From the NCBI RefSeq assembly GCF_009193295.2, contig NZ_CP059973.1:4588001-4652000 (forward strand): a stretch of DNA of 64,000 nucleotides, in the 5' to 3' direction. Positions 16,984 to 25,236 of this stretch are shown here, piece by piece; position 1 is the stretch's first letter, and every line of letters begins with the position of its first letter. The position numbers and the translations under genes were made by a program. The stretch comes from Bacteroides luhongzhouii (GTDB lineage: Bacteria; Bacteroidota; Bacteroidia; Bacteroidales; Bacteroidaceae). The notes beneath the pieces were generated by a model. It was not told where the DNA came from. It was given only the letters and a program-made list of their open reading frames with translations, and did no database searches.

Positions 16984-19815
16984 TTAGAGTCCCAGTTCTT
17001 CGCGAAGAAATTTAGGTGTATATCCCTTATGGCTCTTCGCAACTTCTTCCGGGGTTCCGTAACTAAGGAGTTCTCCCCCGCCCTTACCACCTTCAGGGCC
17101 CATATCGATAATATAATCCGCCATTTTAATCACATCCAGATTGTGTTCGATGACAATAACCGTATTACCTTTATCCACAAGCTTATTCAGTACTCCCATC
17201 AGTACGCGGATATCTTCAAAATGAAGTCCGGTAGTCGGTTCATCAAGGATATAAAGGGTCTTGCCTGTGTCTCTTTTCGATAGTTCCGTTGCCAGCTTCA
17301 CACGCTGGCTTTCTCCACCGGAAAGAGTGGTAGAAGATTGTCCTAACTTTATATATCCGAGTCCGACATCCTGCAATACTTTTATCTTATTCAAGATTTG
17401 CGGAACGTTTTCAAAGAATTCTACGGCACGGTTGATTGTCATGTCCAGCACATCGGCAATTGATTTTCCCTTGAAACGTACTTCCAGTGTTTCCCGATTA
17501 TAACGTTTGCCGTGACATACTTCACAAGGCACATATACATCAGGAAGAAAATTCATTTCAATTGTCTTATAACCATTTCCCGTACAGGCTTCACAACGTC
17601 CACCCGAAACATTAAAGGAGAAACGTCCCGGTTTGTAACCGCGAATCTTAGCTTCCGGAAGCCCTACAAACAAATTACGAATATCAGAAAACACACCGGT
17701 ATAGGTAGCTGGATTGGAACGTGGCGTACGCCCCAAAGGTGATTGATCGACATTCACTACCTTATCGATGTTTTCCAATCCTTCAATCGAATCGTATTCC
17801 AAAGGATCCTGCAAAGAACGGTAGAACTTCTGCGACAGAATAGGTTGCAGAGTTTCATTAATCAAAGTAGATTTTCCGCTTCCTGATACACCCGTCACAC
17901 AAATTAGTTTACCTAACGGAAACTCTACATCGACATTCTTCAGGTTATTCCCTTTCGCTCCTTTCAGCCAGATAGATTTTCCGTTTCCTTTTCTACGCTT
18001 GGCGGGGATTTCTATCTTCATCTTTCCATTCAGGTATTGCGAAGTCATCGTATCGGTTTTCAGCATCTCCTGGGGAGTTCCTGCAAAAACAACTTCTCCA
18101 CCGAGACGTCCGGCTTTTGGTCCCATATCGATGACATAGTCGGCAGCCAGCATCATATCCTTATCATGTTCCACCACAATCACAGAGTTTCCCATGTCAC
18201 GAAGTTCTTTCAAAGAGTTGATAAGGCGCAAATTATCACGCTGATGCAAACCGATACTCGGCTCGTCGAGAATATAAAGCACATTCACCAATTGAGAACC
18301 AATCTGCGTAGCCAAACGGATACGCTGGCTCTCACCACCGGAAAGGCTGACAGAACTACGGTTCAGTGCCAGATAATCCAAACCGACATCCAACAGGAAC
18401 TTCAAACGCGTACGAATCTCTTTCAGAATCTCCACTGATATTTTCTTCTGCTTATCGGAAAGGAACTCATCTACCTTCATCAACCAGTCATACAACTCGT
18501 TGATGTCCATGTTTGCCAATTCATTAATATTCTTATCATGGATGCGGAAATGCAGCGCTTCCTTATTTAAGCGGGCCCCTTTACATTCAGGACAAACCGT
18601 TGTTTTGGCAAACTGTTCCGCCCATTTCTGCGCTGTCGCAGAAGCATCTTTTTCCTGCAACATCTGAATATACTTCACCACTCCTTCATAGGTAACAAAG
18701 TAATCGGATGAAGTGCCGATCAGTGAACTCTTGATTTTAATCCGTTCGTCAGATCCGTACAATACTTCATCAATCGCATCGTCCGGCAACTCCTTAATCG
18801 GTGTTTTCAGCGTTGCATCATATTTTTCAAGCAAAGCACCTATTTGCCAGAAAATCATCGCATTCTTATATTTTCCCAAAGGAGCTATCGCACCTTCATA
18901 AATGGAAAGTTCACGGTCAGGAATCACTTTGTCCACGTCAATCTGATTGACTACTCCCAACCCTTTACACTTCGGACACGCTCCTTGCGGTGAATTGAAC
19001 GAGAAGTTGTGCGGGGCCGGTTCACGATAAGACAACCCGGTGACAGGACACATGAGCCGCTTACTATAATGCCGGATACTTTCGGACTGGGCATCCAGAA
19101 TCATCATCAGCCCGTCTCCCTGACGCATGGCAGTTGCCACACTCTGTTTCAGACGCCGGTCATCTTTCTCTGCAACCACTAATTTATCGATAACCACTTC
19201 CACATCGTGGTTCTTATAACGGTCGAGCTTCATACCATGCGTAATTTCACGCACTTCACCGTCCACCCGTACATATAAATATCCTTTTTTGCGTATCTGT
19301 TCAAAAAGTTCTCTATAATGTCCTTTACGTGAACGTACCAATGGCGCCAGCAGGTATATTTTCTTTCCTTTATAATCTTTCAGAATCAAATCCAGAATCT
19401 GCTCTTCGGTGTACTTCACCATTTCTTCCCCCGACAGATACGAATAGGCGATTCCCGCACGGGCATACAACAAACGGAGATAATCGTAGATCTCGGTAGT
19501 TGTTCCTACGGTAGAACGGGGATTTTTATTCGTTGTTTTCTGTTCAATGGAGATAACCGGACTCAAGCCTGTTATTTTATCGACATCCGGACGTTCCAGA
19601 TTGCCCAGGAAATTGCGGGCATACGCTGAAAAAGTTTCGATATAGCGGCGCTGTCCTTCGGCAAAAATTGTATCGAAGGCTAAAGAAGATTTTCCACTAC
19701 CGCTCAATCCGGTGATAACAGTCAAGCTGTTACGGGGAATCTCGGCATCAATGTCCTTCAAATTGTGCACGCGCGCACCGTACACATTAATATATTCTGT
19801 TTCCTGCATATTCAT
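16984..19815 (-). CDS. uvrA: Excinuclease ABC subunit UvrA
   Basis: About 943 residues from the chosen start. It has two ABC ATPase halves. First Walker A is GLSGSGKSS with signature LSGGESQRIRLA and Walker B LYILDEPSIGLHQRD; second Walker A is GVSGSGKSTL with signature LSGGESQRVKLA and LYILDEPTTGLHFED. Two zinc-finger regions show CPVTGLSY...CPKC and CEACTGNG...CEVCHGKRY. UvrA recognises DNA damage and loads UvrB in nucleotide excision repair. The open frame continues to 19878, but the -7 box at 19834-19841 lies inside that extension, so the start is at 19815 or 19809 (MQETEY). uvrB is in the same window at 26671. Confidence 0.96.
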   Translation of the reverse strand: MNMQETEYINVYGARVHNLKDIDAEIPRNSLTVITGLSGSGKSSLAFDTIFAEGQRRYIETFSAYARNFLGNLERPDVDKITGLSPVISIEQKTTNKNPRSTVGTTTEIYDYLRLLYARAGIAYSYLSGEEMVKYTEEQILDLILKDYKGKKIYLLAPLVRSRKGHYRELFEQIRKKGYLYVRVDGEVREITHGMKLDRYKNHDVEVVIDKLVVAEKDDRRLKQSVATAMRQGDGLMMILDAQSESIRHYSKRLMCPVTGLSYREPAPHNFSFNSPQGACPKCKGLGVVNQIDVDKVIPDRELSIYEGAIAPLGKYKNAMIFWQIGALLEKYDATLKTPIKELPDDAIDEVLYGSDERIKIKSSLIGTSSDYFVTYEGVVKYIQMLQEKDASATAQKWAEQFAKTTVCPECKGARLNKEALHFRIHDKNINELANMDINELYDWLMKVDEFLSDKQKKISVEILKEIRTRLKFLLDVGLDYLALNRSSVSLSGGESQRIRLATQIGSQLVNVLYILDEPSIGLHQRDNLRLINSLKELRDMGNSVIVVEHDKDMMLAADYVIDMGPKAGRLGGEVVFAGTPQEMLKTDTMTSQYLNGKMKIEIPAKRRKGNGKSIWLKGAKGNNLKNVDVEFPLGKLICVTGVSGSGKSTLINETLQPILSQKFYRSLQDPLEYDSIEGLENIDKVVNVDQSPLGRTPRSNPATYTGVFSDIRNLFVGLPEAKIRGYKPGRFSFNVSGGRCEACTGNGYKTIEMNFLPDVYVPCEVCHGKRYNRETLEVRFKGKSIADVLDMTINRAVEFFENVPQILNKIKVLQDVGLGYIKLGQSSTTLSGGESQRVKLATELSKRDTGKTLYILDEPTTGLHFEDIRVLMGVLNKLVDKGNTVIVIEHNLDVIKMADYIIDMGPEGGKGGGELLSYGTPEEVAKSHKGYTPKFLREELGL

Positions 19816-19833
19816 ATCCTTCCATAAATGTTG

Positions 19834-19841
19834 CAAAATTA
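19834..19841 (-). promoter_or_regulatory. -7 box of uvrA
   Basis: TAATTTTG on the minus strand, 19 bp upstream of the chosen uvrA start at 19815. It rules out the longer open frame. Confidence 0.5.
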
Positions 19842-19925
19842 ATGTTTCCGCCCGAAATATGCTCCTAAAAAAGCACAATATTATTTTCTTAACTCAAATC
19901 TTATGAAGATATAGGGCATTATTTG

Positions 19926-19933
19926 TACCTTTG
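19926..19933 (+). promoter_or_regulatory. -7 box of the LysM protein gene
   Basis: TACCTTTG, consensus -7 box, 35 bp upstream of the ATG at 19968. It lies inside the longer open frame that begins at 19923 and therefore supports the downstream start. Confidence 0.65.
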
Positions 19934-19967
19934 TTCCTTGATTTCAAGAACCAATAGTTATAATTTG

Positions 19968-21734
19968 ATGAAACCGATAAACCGAATATTCTTATTTCTG
20001 CTTTTTATAAGCGTTTCATACGCTATCAGTTATGCACAGGAAAACCAATCTTATTTCTTGCATACCATCGAAAAAGGACAAAGTTTATACTCCATTTCCA
20101 AGATGTATAATGTCACTACGTCAGACATCATACGTCTGAATTCAGGTTGTGACGAAAAGATCTACGCCGGACAGACCATCAAAATCCCTACAGGAAAAGA
20201 GAGTCAGAAGGGAGAAACATTCCATACGATTCAAGCCGGAGAAACATTGTACAAACTGACAACGATGTATAATGTGTCCGCCAAAGATATTTGTGAAGCA
20301 AACCCAGGTTTGAGTGCCGAGAATTTCCGTATCGGACAAGTTATTCTGATTCCGCAGAAAAAAGAAGTACAAGCTGATGCTGTAGTTCAAACACCTACTG
20401 AACAATCGACCATCCAAGGTCCGGTTGTTCCAAGATGTAAGGATATGCACAAGGTAAAACGCAAAGAGACTATATTCAGCGTGAGCCGTGAATACGGAAT
20501 CAGCGAGCAGGAGTTGATTGCCGCTAACCCGGAACTGAAAAAGGGCATGAAAAAGGGACAATTCCTTTGCATCCCCTACCCGGCAGCAACCACCGTACAA
20601 CCTACACAGAAGGAAGATCCATACGCTGTTCCTCCCAGCAATAGCGAGCTTTTCCGCAAAAGCAAGGAGACTCCCCAAAAACTGTCTACCATTAAGGCTG
20701 CCTTGTTGTTGCCTTTCCAGGAGGACAAACGCATGGTGGAATATTACGAAGGTTTCCTGATGGCAGTAGACAGTCTGAAACGTACGGGCATTTCTCTTGA
20801 TTTATATGTATATGATTGTGGAAAAGAGATTTCTACATTAAATACGATTCTTGCCAAAAACGAGATGAAGAGTATGAATATCATCTTCGGTCCGATGCAT
20901 CAGAATCAAATAAAACCATTGTCAGACTTCGCGGAGAAGAACGACATACGTCTGGTGATTCCTTTCTCTCAAAAGGGAGAAGAAGTATTCAACAATCCTG
21001 CCGTTTATCAGATTAATACACCTCAATCTTATTTGTATTCAGAGGTTTATGAGCATTTCACCCGTCAATTCCCTAATGCGAACGTTATTTTCATCGAACC
21101 GTCAAGTGCTGACAAGGAGAAAGCTGAATTTATCAGCGGCTTGAAACAAGAGTTGAAAAGCAAAGGAATTCCAATGAGAACCGTCAGCGAAAGCGCAACT
21201 AAAGAAACATTGAAAGCAGCACTTCGCAGTGATAAAGAAAACATCTTTATCCCGACATCGGGCAATAATGTCTTACTGATTAAGGTACTTCCTCAACTAA
21301 CGCTATTAGTCAGAGAGAATCCTGCAGAAAAAATTCACTTGTTCGGCTATCCGGAATGGCAGACTTACACCAGAGATCACCTGGAAAATTTCTTTGAGTT
21401 GGATGTATATTTCTACTCTTCATTCTATACAAATACATTGTTCCCGGCAGCTGTGCAATTCACCAACGCTTATCATAAATGGTATAGCAAAGATTTGGCG
21501 AGCAAATACCCTAATTACGCAATGCTTGGCTTCGACACCGGTTTCTTCTTCCTGAAGGGATTATCGCTCTATGGCTCGGAATTGGAAAACAATCTGCCTA
21601 AGATGAATCTGACTCCGATTCAGACAGGATTCAAATTCCAGCGCGTGAACAACTGGGGAGGATTTATTAATAAGAAAGTGTTCTTCATACGTTTCACTAA
21701 GAATTTTGAATTAGTAAAACTTGACTTCGAATAA
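19968..21734 (+). CDS. Periplasmic LysM protein with ABC-binding-protein-like domain
   Basis: 588 residues from the ATG at 19968; this start gives a clean signal peptide (MKPINRIFLFLLF ... SYAQ). Three LysM peptidoglycan-binding modules follow: HTIEKGQSLYSISKMYNV, HTIQAGETLYKLTTMYNV and HKVKRKETIFSVSREYGI (about residues 32-205), each ending in GQ-x-IKIP or a similar motif. After a linker, residues of about 240-580 resemble a type 1 periplasmic-binding fold (AALLLPFQEDKRMVEYYEGFLMAVDSL, NIIFGPMHQNQIKPLSDFAEK). Such proteins are anchored to the wall and may sense or bind a ligand. The following gene starts only 7 bp after the stop, so both form an operon. Confidence 0.88.
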   Translation: MKPINRIFLFLLFISVSYAISYAQENQSYFLHTIEKGQSLYSISKMYNVTTSDIIRLNSGCDEKIYAGQTIKIPTGKESQKGETFHTIQAGETLYKLTTMYNVSAKDICEANPGLSAENFRIGQVILIPQKKEVQADAVVQTPTEQSTIQGPVVPRCKDMHKVKRKETIFSVSREYGISEQELIAANPELKKGMKKGQFLCIPYPAATTVQPTQKEDPYAVPPSNSELFRKSKETPQKLSTIKAALLLPFQEDKRMVEYYEGFLMAVDSLKRTGISLDLYVYDCGKEISTLNTILAKNEMKSMNIIFGPMHQNQIKPLSDFAEKNDIRLVIPFSQKGEEVFNNPAVYQINTPQSYLYSEVYEHFTRQFPNANVIFIEPSSADKEKAEFISGLKQELKSKGIPMRTVSESATKETLKAALRSDKENIFIPTSGNNVLLIKVLPQLTLLVRENPAEKIHLFGYPEWQTYTRDHLENFFELDVYFYSSFYTNTLFPAAVQFTNAYHKWYSKDLASKYPNYAMLGFDTGFFFLKGLSLYGSELENNLPKMNLTPIQTGFKFQRVNNWGGFINKKVFFIRFTKNFELVKLDFE

Positions 21735-21741
21735 TACGAAA

Positions 21742-22464
21742 ATGATAAAGATAAAACCATTTTTGATTGCAACACTCCTACTTACAGGATTTGCCCTTCC
21801 TGCCACTGCCCAAATTGGAGAAGCACGAAGTAATTTATCAGTAGGTGTCAATGGAGGCGTCAACCTAAACAGTGTTTCTTTCACTCCCAGCATCAAGCAA
21901 AATAGCTTGATGGGAATTACCGGAGGATTGACGGCACGCTATATATCCGAGAAGTATTTTGCCATGATTTGTGGCGCACAAGTCGAATTAAATTTCTCGC
22001 AAAGGGGCTGGGACCAATTGTTTGAGATACCAGGGGAAAACGGAGAAATGGTGAAAGACCCTACTCAAACTTACACCCGTAAAATGACTTATATCGATAT
22101 TCCTTTCCTTGCCCACCTTGCTTTCGGACGAGACAGAGGATTACAATTCTTTGTTCATGCAGGTCCGCAAATTAGCTTTCTCATCGGAGAGTCAGAGACT
22201 ATTTCAGGTGTAAACATGGACCAACTTTCCAATACACAGAAAGCCGTGTATGGAGTTAAGATTCAAAATAAATTCGACTATGGTATTGCCGGCGGCGGCG
22301 GTGTAGAACTCCGAACAAAAAAAGCCGGTAGTTTCATCGTTGAAGGCCGTTACTATTTTGCGCTGTCTGACTTTTACAGCACCACAAAGAAAGACTATTT
22401 CGCCCGTGCAGCGCATGGAACAATCACCATAAAGCTCACATACTTATTTGACCTGAAGAAATAA
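21742..22464 (+). CDS. Outer-membrane beta-barrel (PorT-like) protein
   Basis: 240 residues from the ATG at 21742. The signal peptide (MIKIKPFLIATLLLTGFALPATAQ minus its last residues) is cleaved near AQ. The rest has short amphipathic strands and Gly turns: LSVGVNGGVNLNSVSF, LMGITGGLTARYISEKYF, IPFLAHLAFGRDRGLQFFVHAGPQI, FDYGIAGGGGVEL and the terminal TIKLTYLFDLKK. This is the outer-membrane beta-barrel family common in Bacteroidota. It is the second gene of the LysM-protein unit, so the pair may span from the wall to the outer membrane. The open frame begins earlier, at 21721, but that part overlaps the previous gene. Confidence 0.82.
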   Translation: MIKIKPFLIATLLLTGFALPATAQIGEARSNLSVGVNGGVNLNSVSFTPSIKQNSLMGITGGLTARYISEKYFAMICGAQVELNFSQRGWDQLFEIPGENGEMVKDPTQTYTRKMTYIDIPFLAHLAFGRDRGLQFFVHAGPQISFLIGESETISGVNMDQLSNTQKAVYGVKIQNKFDYGIAGGGGVELRTKKAGSFIVEGRYYFALSDFYSTTKKDYFARAAHGTITIKLTYLFDLKK

Positions 22465-22559
22465 AACCTTCTCCTTTCGAGAGAAGGAATTTGAGCATTA
22501 CAAAATATCGTTTTAGGGCTACTCTTTAGAAGATGCTAAAGCATAGCTTTAGAGAGCAA

Positions 22560-22598
22560 AAAGCATCGCTTTAACCCTTATAAAGCGATGCTTTTCAT
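22560..22598. terminator. Bidirectional terminator
   Basis: 14-bp arms AAAGCATCGCTTTA (22560-22573) and TAAAGCGATGCTTT (22581-22594), followed by Ts. A second smaller hairpin (CTAAAGC/GCTTTAG, 22536-22552) and a CCTTCTC/GAGAAGG hairpin just after 22464 precede it. It separates two convergent units. Confidence 0.75.
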
Positions 22599-22638
22599 TA
22601 ATCATATTAACGAATAACCCAAAGTATAGGGAGGAAAT

Positions 22639-23082
22639 TTATCTCAATCTATCCGCAGCCTTTACCATCACCTCGTCACGTCCAATAGCACGAATAGCCA
22701 ATATATTCAGAATGATGGAAATAAGTGGTAAACACAATGCCCAGCCTACCCGAAACATATTTGCATCATTCTTCAACGCAAAATAAAAAGCGAGGGCGGC
22801 AATGTAATAACCTACCAACAATAAGCTATTGAAAATCGTCATACGAATCTGCAACATACGGTTCTTATATAAAAAAATGGTAGCCACGGCAACGATAGTG
22901 CTAAGCATTAGAATCCCGAATAAGCCCCATGTAGACTGAAAAGCATCGTTCACTTCCAATCCTAATACCTTAAAAGGATGTTCACCCATTGTATCAATAA
23001 AGTAACCCATCGGCATACACATCGCTGTAATCAGCAATCCTGCAACAATCAATAAATAAACTGTTTGAATTCGTTGAATCAT
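22639..23082 (-). CDS. DUF4293 family membrane protein
   Basis: 147 residues from the ATG at 23082. Four transmembrane segments are visible: about 5-22 (TVYLLIVAGLLITAMCMP), 50-70, 78-100 and 108-130. The IQRIQTVYLL start matches the DUF4293 family, which is restricted to Bacteroidota; its function is unknown. It follows rpoZ on the same strand by 106 bp. The open frame extends 15 codons further, but the ATG at 23082 is the family start. Confidence 0.85.
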   Translation of the reverse strand: MIQRIQTVYLLIVAGLLITAMCMPMGYFIDTMGEHPFKVLGLEVNDAFQSTWGLFGILMLSTIVAVATIFLYKNRMLQIRMTIFNSLLLVGYYIAALAFYFALKNDANMFRVGWALCLPLISIILNILAIRAIGRDEVMVKAADRLR

Positions 23083-23188
23083 AAGTATTCTAAATAGTAG
23101 TTGAGTTAAACAATAATAGCCAAGCAATAAGGAGCAGGGATGATGATCCCACTTACTACTTGACTATCAATTTTTGTCAGAAAATAAA

Positions 23189-23524
23189 TTACTGAAGTTT
23201 TTCTTTCTCCTTAGCCGGATTTCTATAATATATTTTCCCTTCGATGTATTCTTGCGTAGCAATCAAGTCCGGTTTCGGCAATTTCTCATAATAACGAGAA
23301 ATTTCGATTTGCTCTCTATTTTCAAATACTTCTTCCAAATTGTCATTGTAAGAGGCAAACTCTGCCAATTTCTTTGAAAGATCGTTTTTGATTTCTACAC
23401 TGATCTGATTAGCACGCTTGCCAATAATGGCAACAGTTTCATAAACATTACCTGTATCAGCACAGAGTTCCATCATGTCACGGGTTACTGTTGTAGCAGG
23501 AGCATTCGTTTTTTTGTAGTCCAT
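23189..23524 (-). CDS. rpoZ: RNA polymerase omega subunit, Bacteroidota type
   Basis: 111 residues, cytoplasmic. The core VYETVAIIGKRANQISVEIKNDL is the omega/RPB6 signature, followed by an acidic helical part typical of the Bacteroidota form. Omega helps assemble and stabilise RNA polymerase. It lies 14 bp after bamD on the same strand, the order usual in Bacteroides, so they share a transcript. Confidence 0.9.
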   Translation of the reverse strand: MDYKKTNAPATTVTRDMMELCADTGNVYETVAIIGKRANQISVEIKNDLSKKLAEFASYNDNLEEVFENREQIEISRYYEKLPKPDLIATQEYIEGKIYYRNPAKEKEKLQ

Positions 23525-23538
23525 AAATCTATTTAAAT

Positions 23539-24342
23539 TTAGTCTTTAATTACTTTTTGTGATTCATTGAATATTTTCTCGGCTTCTTTCAGATATTTAC
23601 TTTCGGGAAATTCATTCTTGAAAGCATAATATTCGTCCACTGTTTCGCGGTAACGATCCATCTTCTTGTCTTCTACACTATAGATAGCCATTTCGTGTCT
23701 CGCACGCAGAATCAAGATAGAAAGTTCTTCACGATAATCAGTATAAGGATAATCCTTCAGTGCATTTTGAGCTGTGATTACACAAGACTCATAGTTATTG
23801 CCTAAATAATTACCCAGATTATAATATAATCTTGCAGAATAAAGTTCTTTCAAAACCAGCTTATCCTGCAAAGCAAAAATCATATCCTGTGCTTCCTGCT
23901 TCTTTGTGCTGTTCGGGAAATACTCCATGAACATCTGCAACTGCTGGATAGCCTGATAAGTGCTTGATTGATCCAAACGTGGTTCCGGGGTATCCAGAAA
24001 TAAAGCTTTACCTGCATGGAAACGTGCCAGTTCGGTAAAAGTACCACGGGGATATGTATTAAAATAGGTGATAAATGTCTGGGCAGCTGTCTGATAATCT
24101 TTCTGATTATAATAACTCATTCCCAACATATACAAAGACTCTTCCGCTTTATCGGTTCCTTTAAGAATGGTTATCAACTCATTCAGCAAAGTAGCTGAAC
24201 GATTATACTGTCCCTTCGCAAAATAGTTTTTGGCGGCTTCGTACTTGTATTCGTAATCGGTGCTTTTCAGCAATTTATTGTACTCTCCACATGATGTTAG
24301 AGTAGCCGCCGCAAGCAAAGTTATAATGATATTTTTCTTCAT
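23539..24342 (-). CDS. bamD: Outer-membrane assembly lipoprotein BamD
   Basis: 267 residues. The signal ends in a lipobox (LTSC, Cys18). Tetratricopeptide-like repeats follow: YEAAKNYFAKGQYNRSATLLNELI, KAEESLYMLGMSYYNQKDYQTAAQTF and LARFHAGKALFL. Length and layout match BamD, which with BamA inserts beta-barrel proteins into the outer membrane. It is the first gene of bamD-rpoZ-DUF4293 and has a -7 box at 24362-24369. The protein is intact. Confidence 0.92.
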   Translation of the reverse strand: MKKNIIITLLAAATLTSCGEYNKLLKSTDYEYKYEAAKNYFAKGQYNRSATLLNELITILKGTDKAEESLYMLGMSYYNQKDYQTAAQTFITYFNTYPRGTFTELARFHAGKALFLDTPEPRLDQSSTYQAIQQLQMFMEYFPNSTKKQEAQDMIFALQDKLVLKELYSARLYYNLGNYLGNNYESCVITAQNALKDYPYTDYREELSILILRARHEMAIYSVEDKKMDRYRETVDEYYAFKNEFPESKYLKEAEKIFNESQKVIKD

Positions 24343-24361
24343 CCTATTTAAAAATAATGCG

Positions 24362-24369
24362 CAAAGTTA
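24362..24369 (-). promoter_or_regulatory. -7 box of the bamD-rpoZ unit
   Basis: TAACTTTG on the minus strand, 20 bp before the bamD start. Confidence 0.55.
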
Positions 24370-24565
24370 CTTATTCGCTGGGAATTTAGCAATTAATCTG
24401 TGTTTTTTAATACATAAAAGGCGTTAAACATCGACAAAAGGAGAGAAAATGACGTCGAATCGCAAACGCCAAACTATAAATGGCAGGTAATAAACGAATC
24501 ACACAGAAATCATGACTGACATAAACCTGACGAACAAACATCAGATACCTTGTTATAAGGCAGAA

Positions 24566-24654
24566 AAAAAATAGTGACGGTATATGCTCGGGATAGTGAC
24601 GGTATCAGTGGCATATACCGTCACTATCCGCATCGGATAGCGTCACTATTTTTT
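24566..24654 (-). terminator. Nested inverted repeat of ATAGTGACG words; terminator of the ACT unit
   Basis: Outer arms AAAAAATAGTGAC (24566-24578) and its complement (24642-24654) end in a T-run on the minus strand. An inner 17-bp perfect inverted repeat uses 24571-24587 and 24611-24627. Four copies of an ATAGTGACGG-like word (two direct, two inverted) fill 90 bp, so several alternative folds compete. It lies 90 bp after the stop of the ACT gene. Confidence 0.65.
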
Positions 24655-24742
24655 ATAGCAAAAAAACGGCAAACAAATGTGTTATCCCATTCAAAGACAA
24701 CACAGCTATTTACCGTTCCCAGTTTATCGTTTACTGCTATAT

Positions 24743-25168
24743 TTACAGCTTGTACAAATCACTTGCAGCCAACAGATCGACTTTCTTTTCTTTCAGCACC
24801 TCGATACATTTATCCAGATTGCTGGGGCGAATTACCACATTTGCAATATTGTTATTGGCAAACGAATACATATATTCAATAAATACACCCTCATCTGATA
24901 AATATCCCAGCACTTTTGCCAAAGCACCCGGTATATTGGGACAGCTTATACCTACTACATCAGTCACATTCACTGCAAAATGATTATCTTTTAAAGCTTT
25001 GTATGCTTTATCCGGATCAGATACTATTCCACGCAAAATACCAAAATCAGCATTTTCGGCAATGCACAAGGCAGAAAGATTGATATTTTCTTTCGCCAGC
25101 ACTTCAGTCACTTCCGTCAAACGGCCTGACTTATTTTCCAAAAAGATAGAAAGTTGTTTTGCTACCAT
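24743..25168 (-). CDS. ACT domain protein
   Basis: 141 residues, two tandem ACT domains: VAKQLSIFLENKSGRLTEVTEVLA (about 2-65) and VVGISCPNIPGALAKVLGYLS (about 72-140). ACT domains bind amino acids and usually regulate enzymes allosterically. It lies 68 bp downstream of the phenylacetate-CoA ligase gene on the same strand, the pairing common in Bacteroides, and probably senses an aromatic amino acid for that pathway. The ligand is inference. Confidence 0.88.
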   Translation of the reverse strand: MVAKQLSIFLENKSGRLTEVTEVLAKENINLSALCIAENADFGILRGIVSDPDKAYKALKDNHFAVNVTDVVGISCPNIPGALAKVLGYLSDEGVFIEYMYSFANNNIANVVIRPSNLDKCIEVLKEKKVDLLAASDLYKL

Positions 25169-25196
25169 ATTTATTAAAGTATTAAGTAATAAGTAT

Positions 25197-25235
25197 TAAG
25201 TATTAGGTAACAGGTATTAGGTTACCTAATACTTA
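25197..25235. repeat. 15-bp intercistronic hairpin after paaK
   Basis: Perfect arms TAAGTATTAGGTAAC (25197-25211) and GTTACCTAATACTTA (25221-25235), beginning one base after the paaK stop. The word AAGTATTAAGTATTAG next to it also occurs at 59659-59674. No T-run follows on the minus strand, so it may be an RNA-stabilising hairpin between paaK and the ACT gene. Confidence 0.6.
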
Positions 25236-25236
25236 T

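Larger units (their letters stand above)
24343..24742. other. 400-bp intergenic region with nested palindrome
   Basis: Between bamD and the ACT gene, both on the minus strand. Apart from the bamD promoter and the nested inverted repeat at 24566-24654, I see no gene; the remaining sequence is unremarkable and AT-rich. Confidence 0.6.

Noticed and set aside
19816..19878. Longer UvrA N-terminus to 19878
   Set aside because: A -7 box lies inside that stretch and the extra residues do not match UvrA.
25170..25235. Slipped-strand phase-variation tract before the ACT gene
   Set aside because: The AAGTATTA words are irregular and short; there is no homopolymer or invertible promoter with recombinase nearby.
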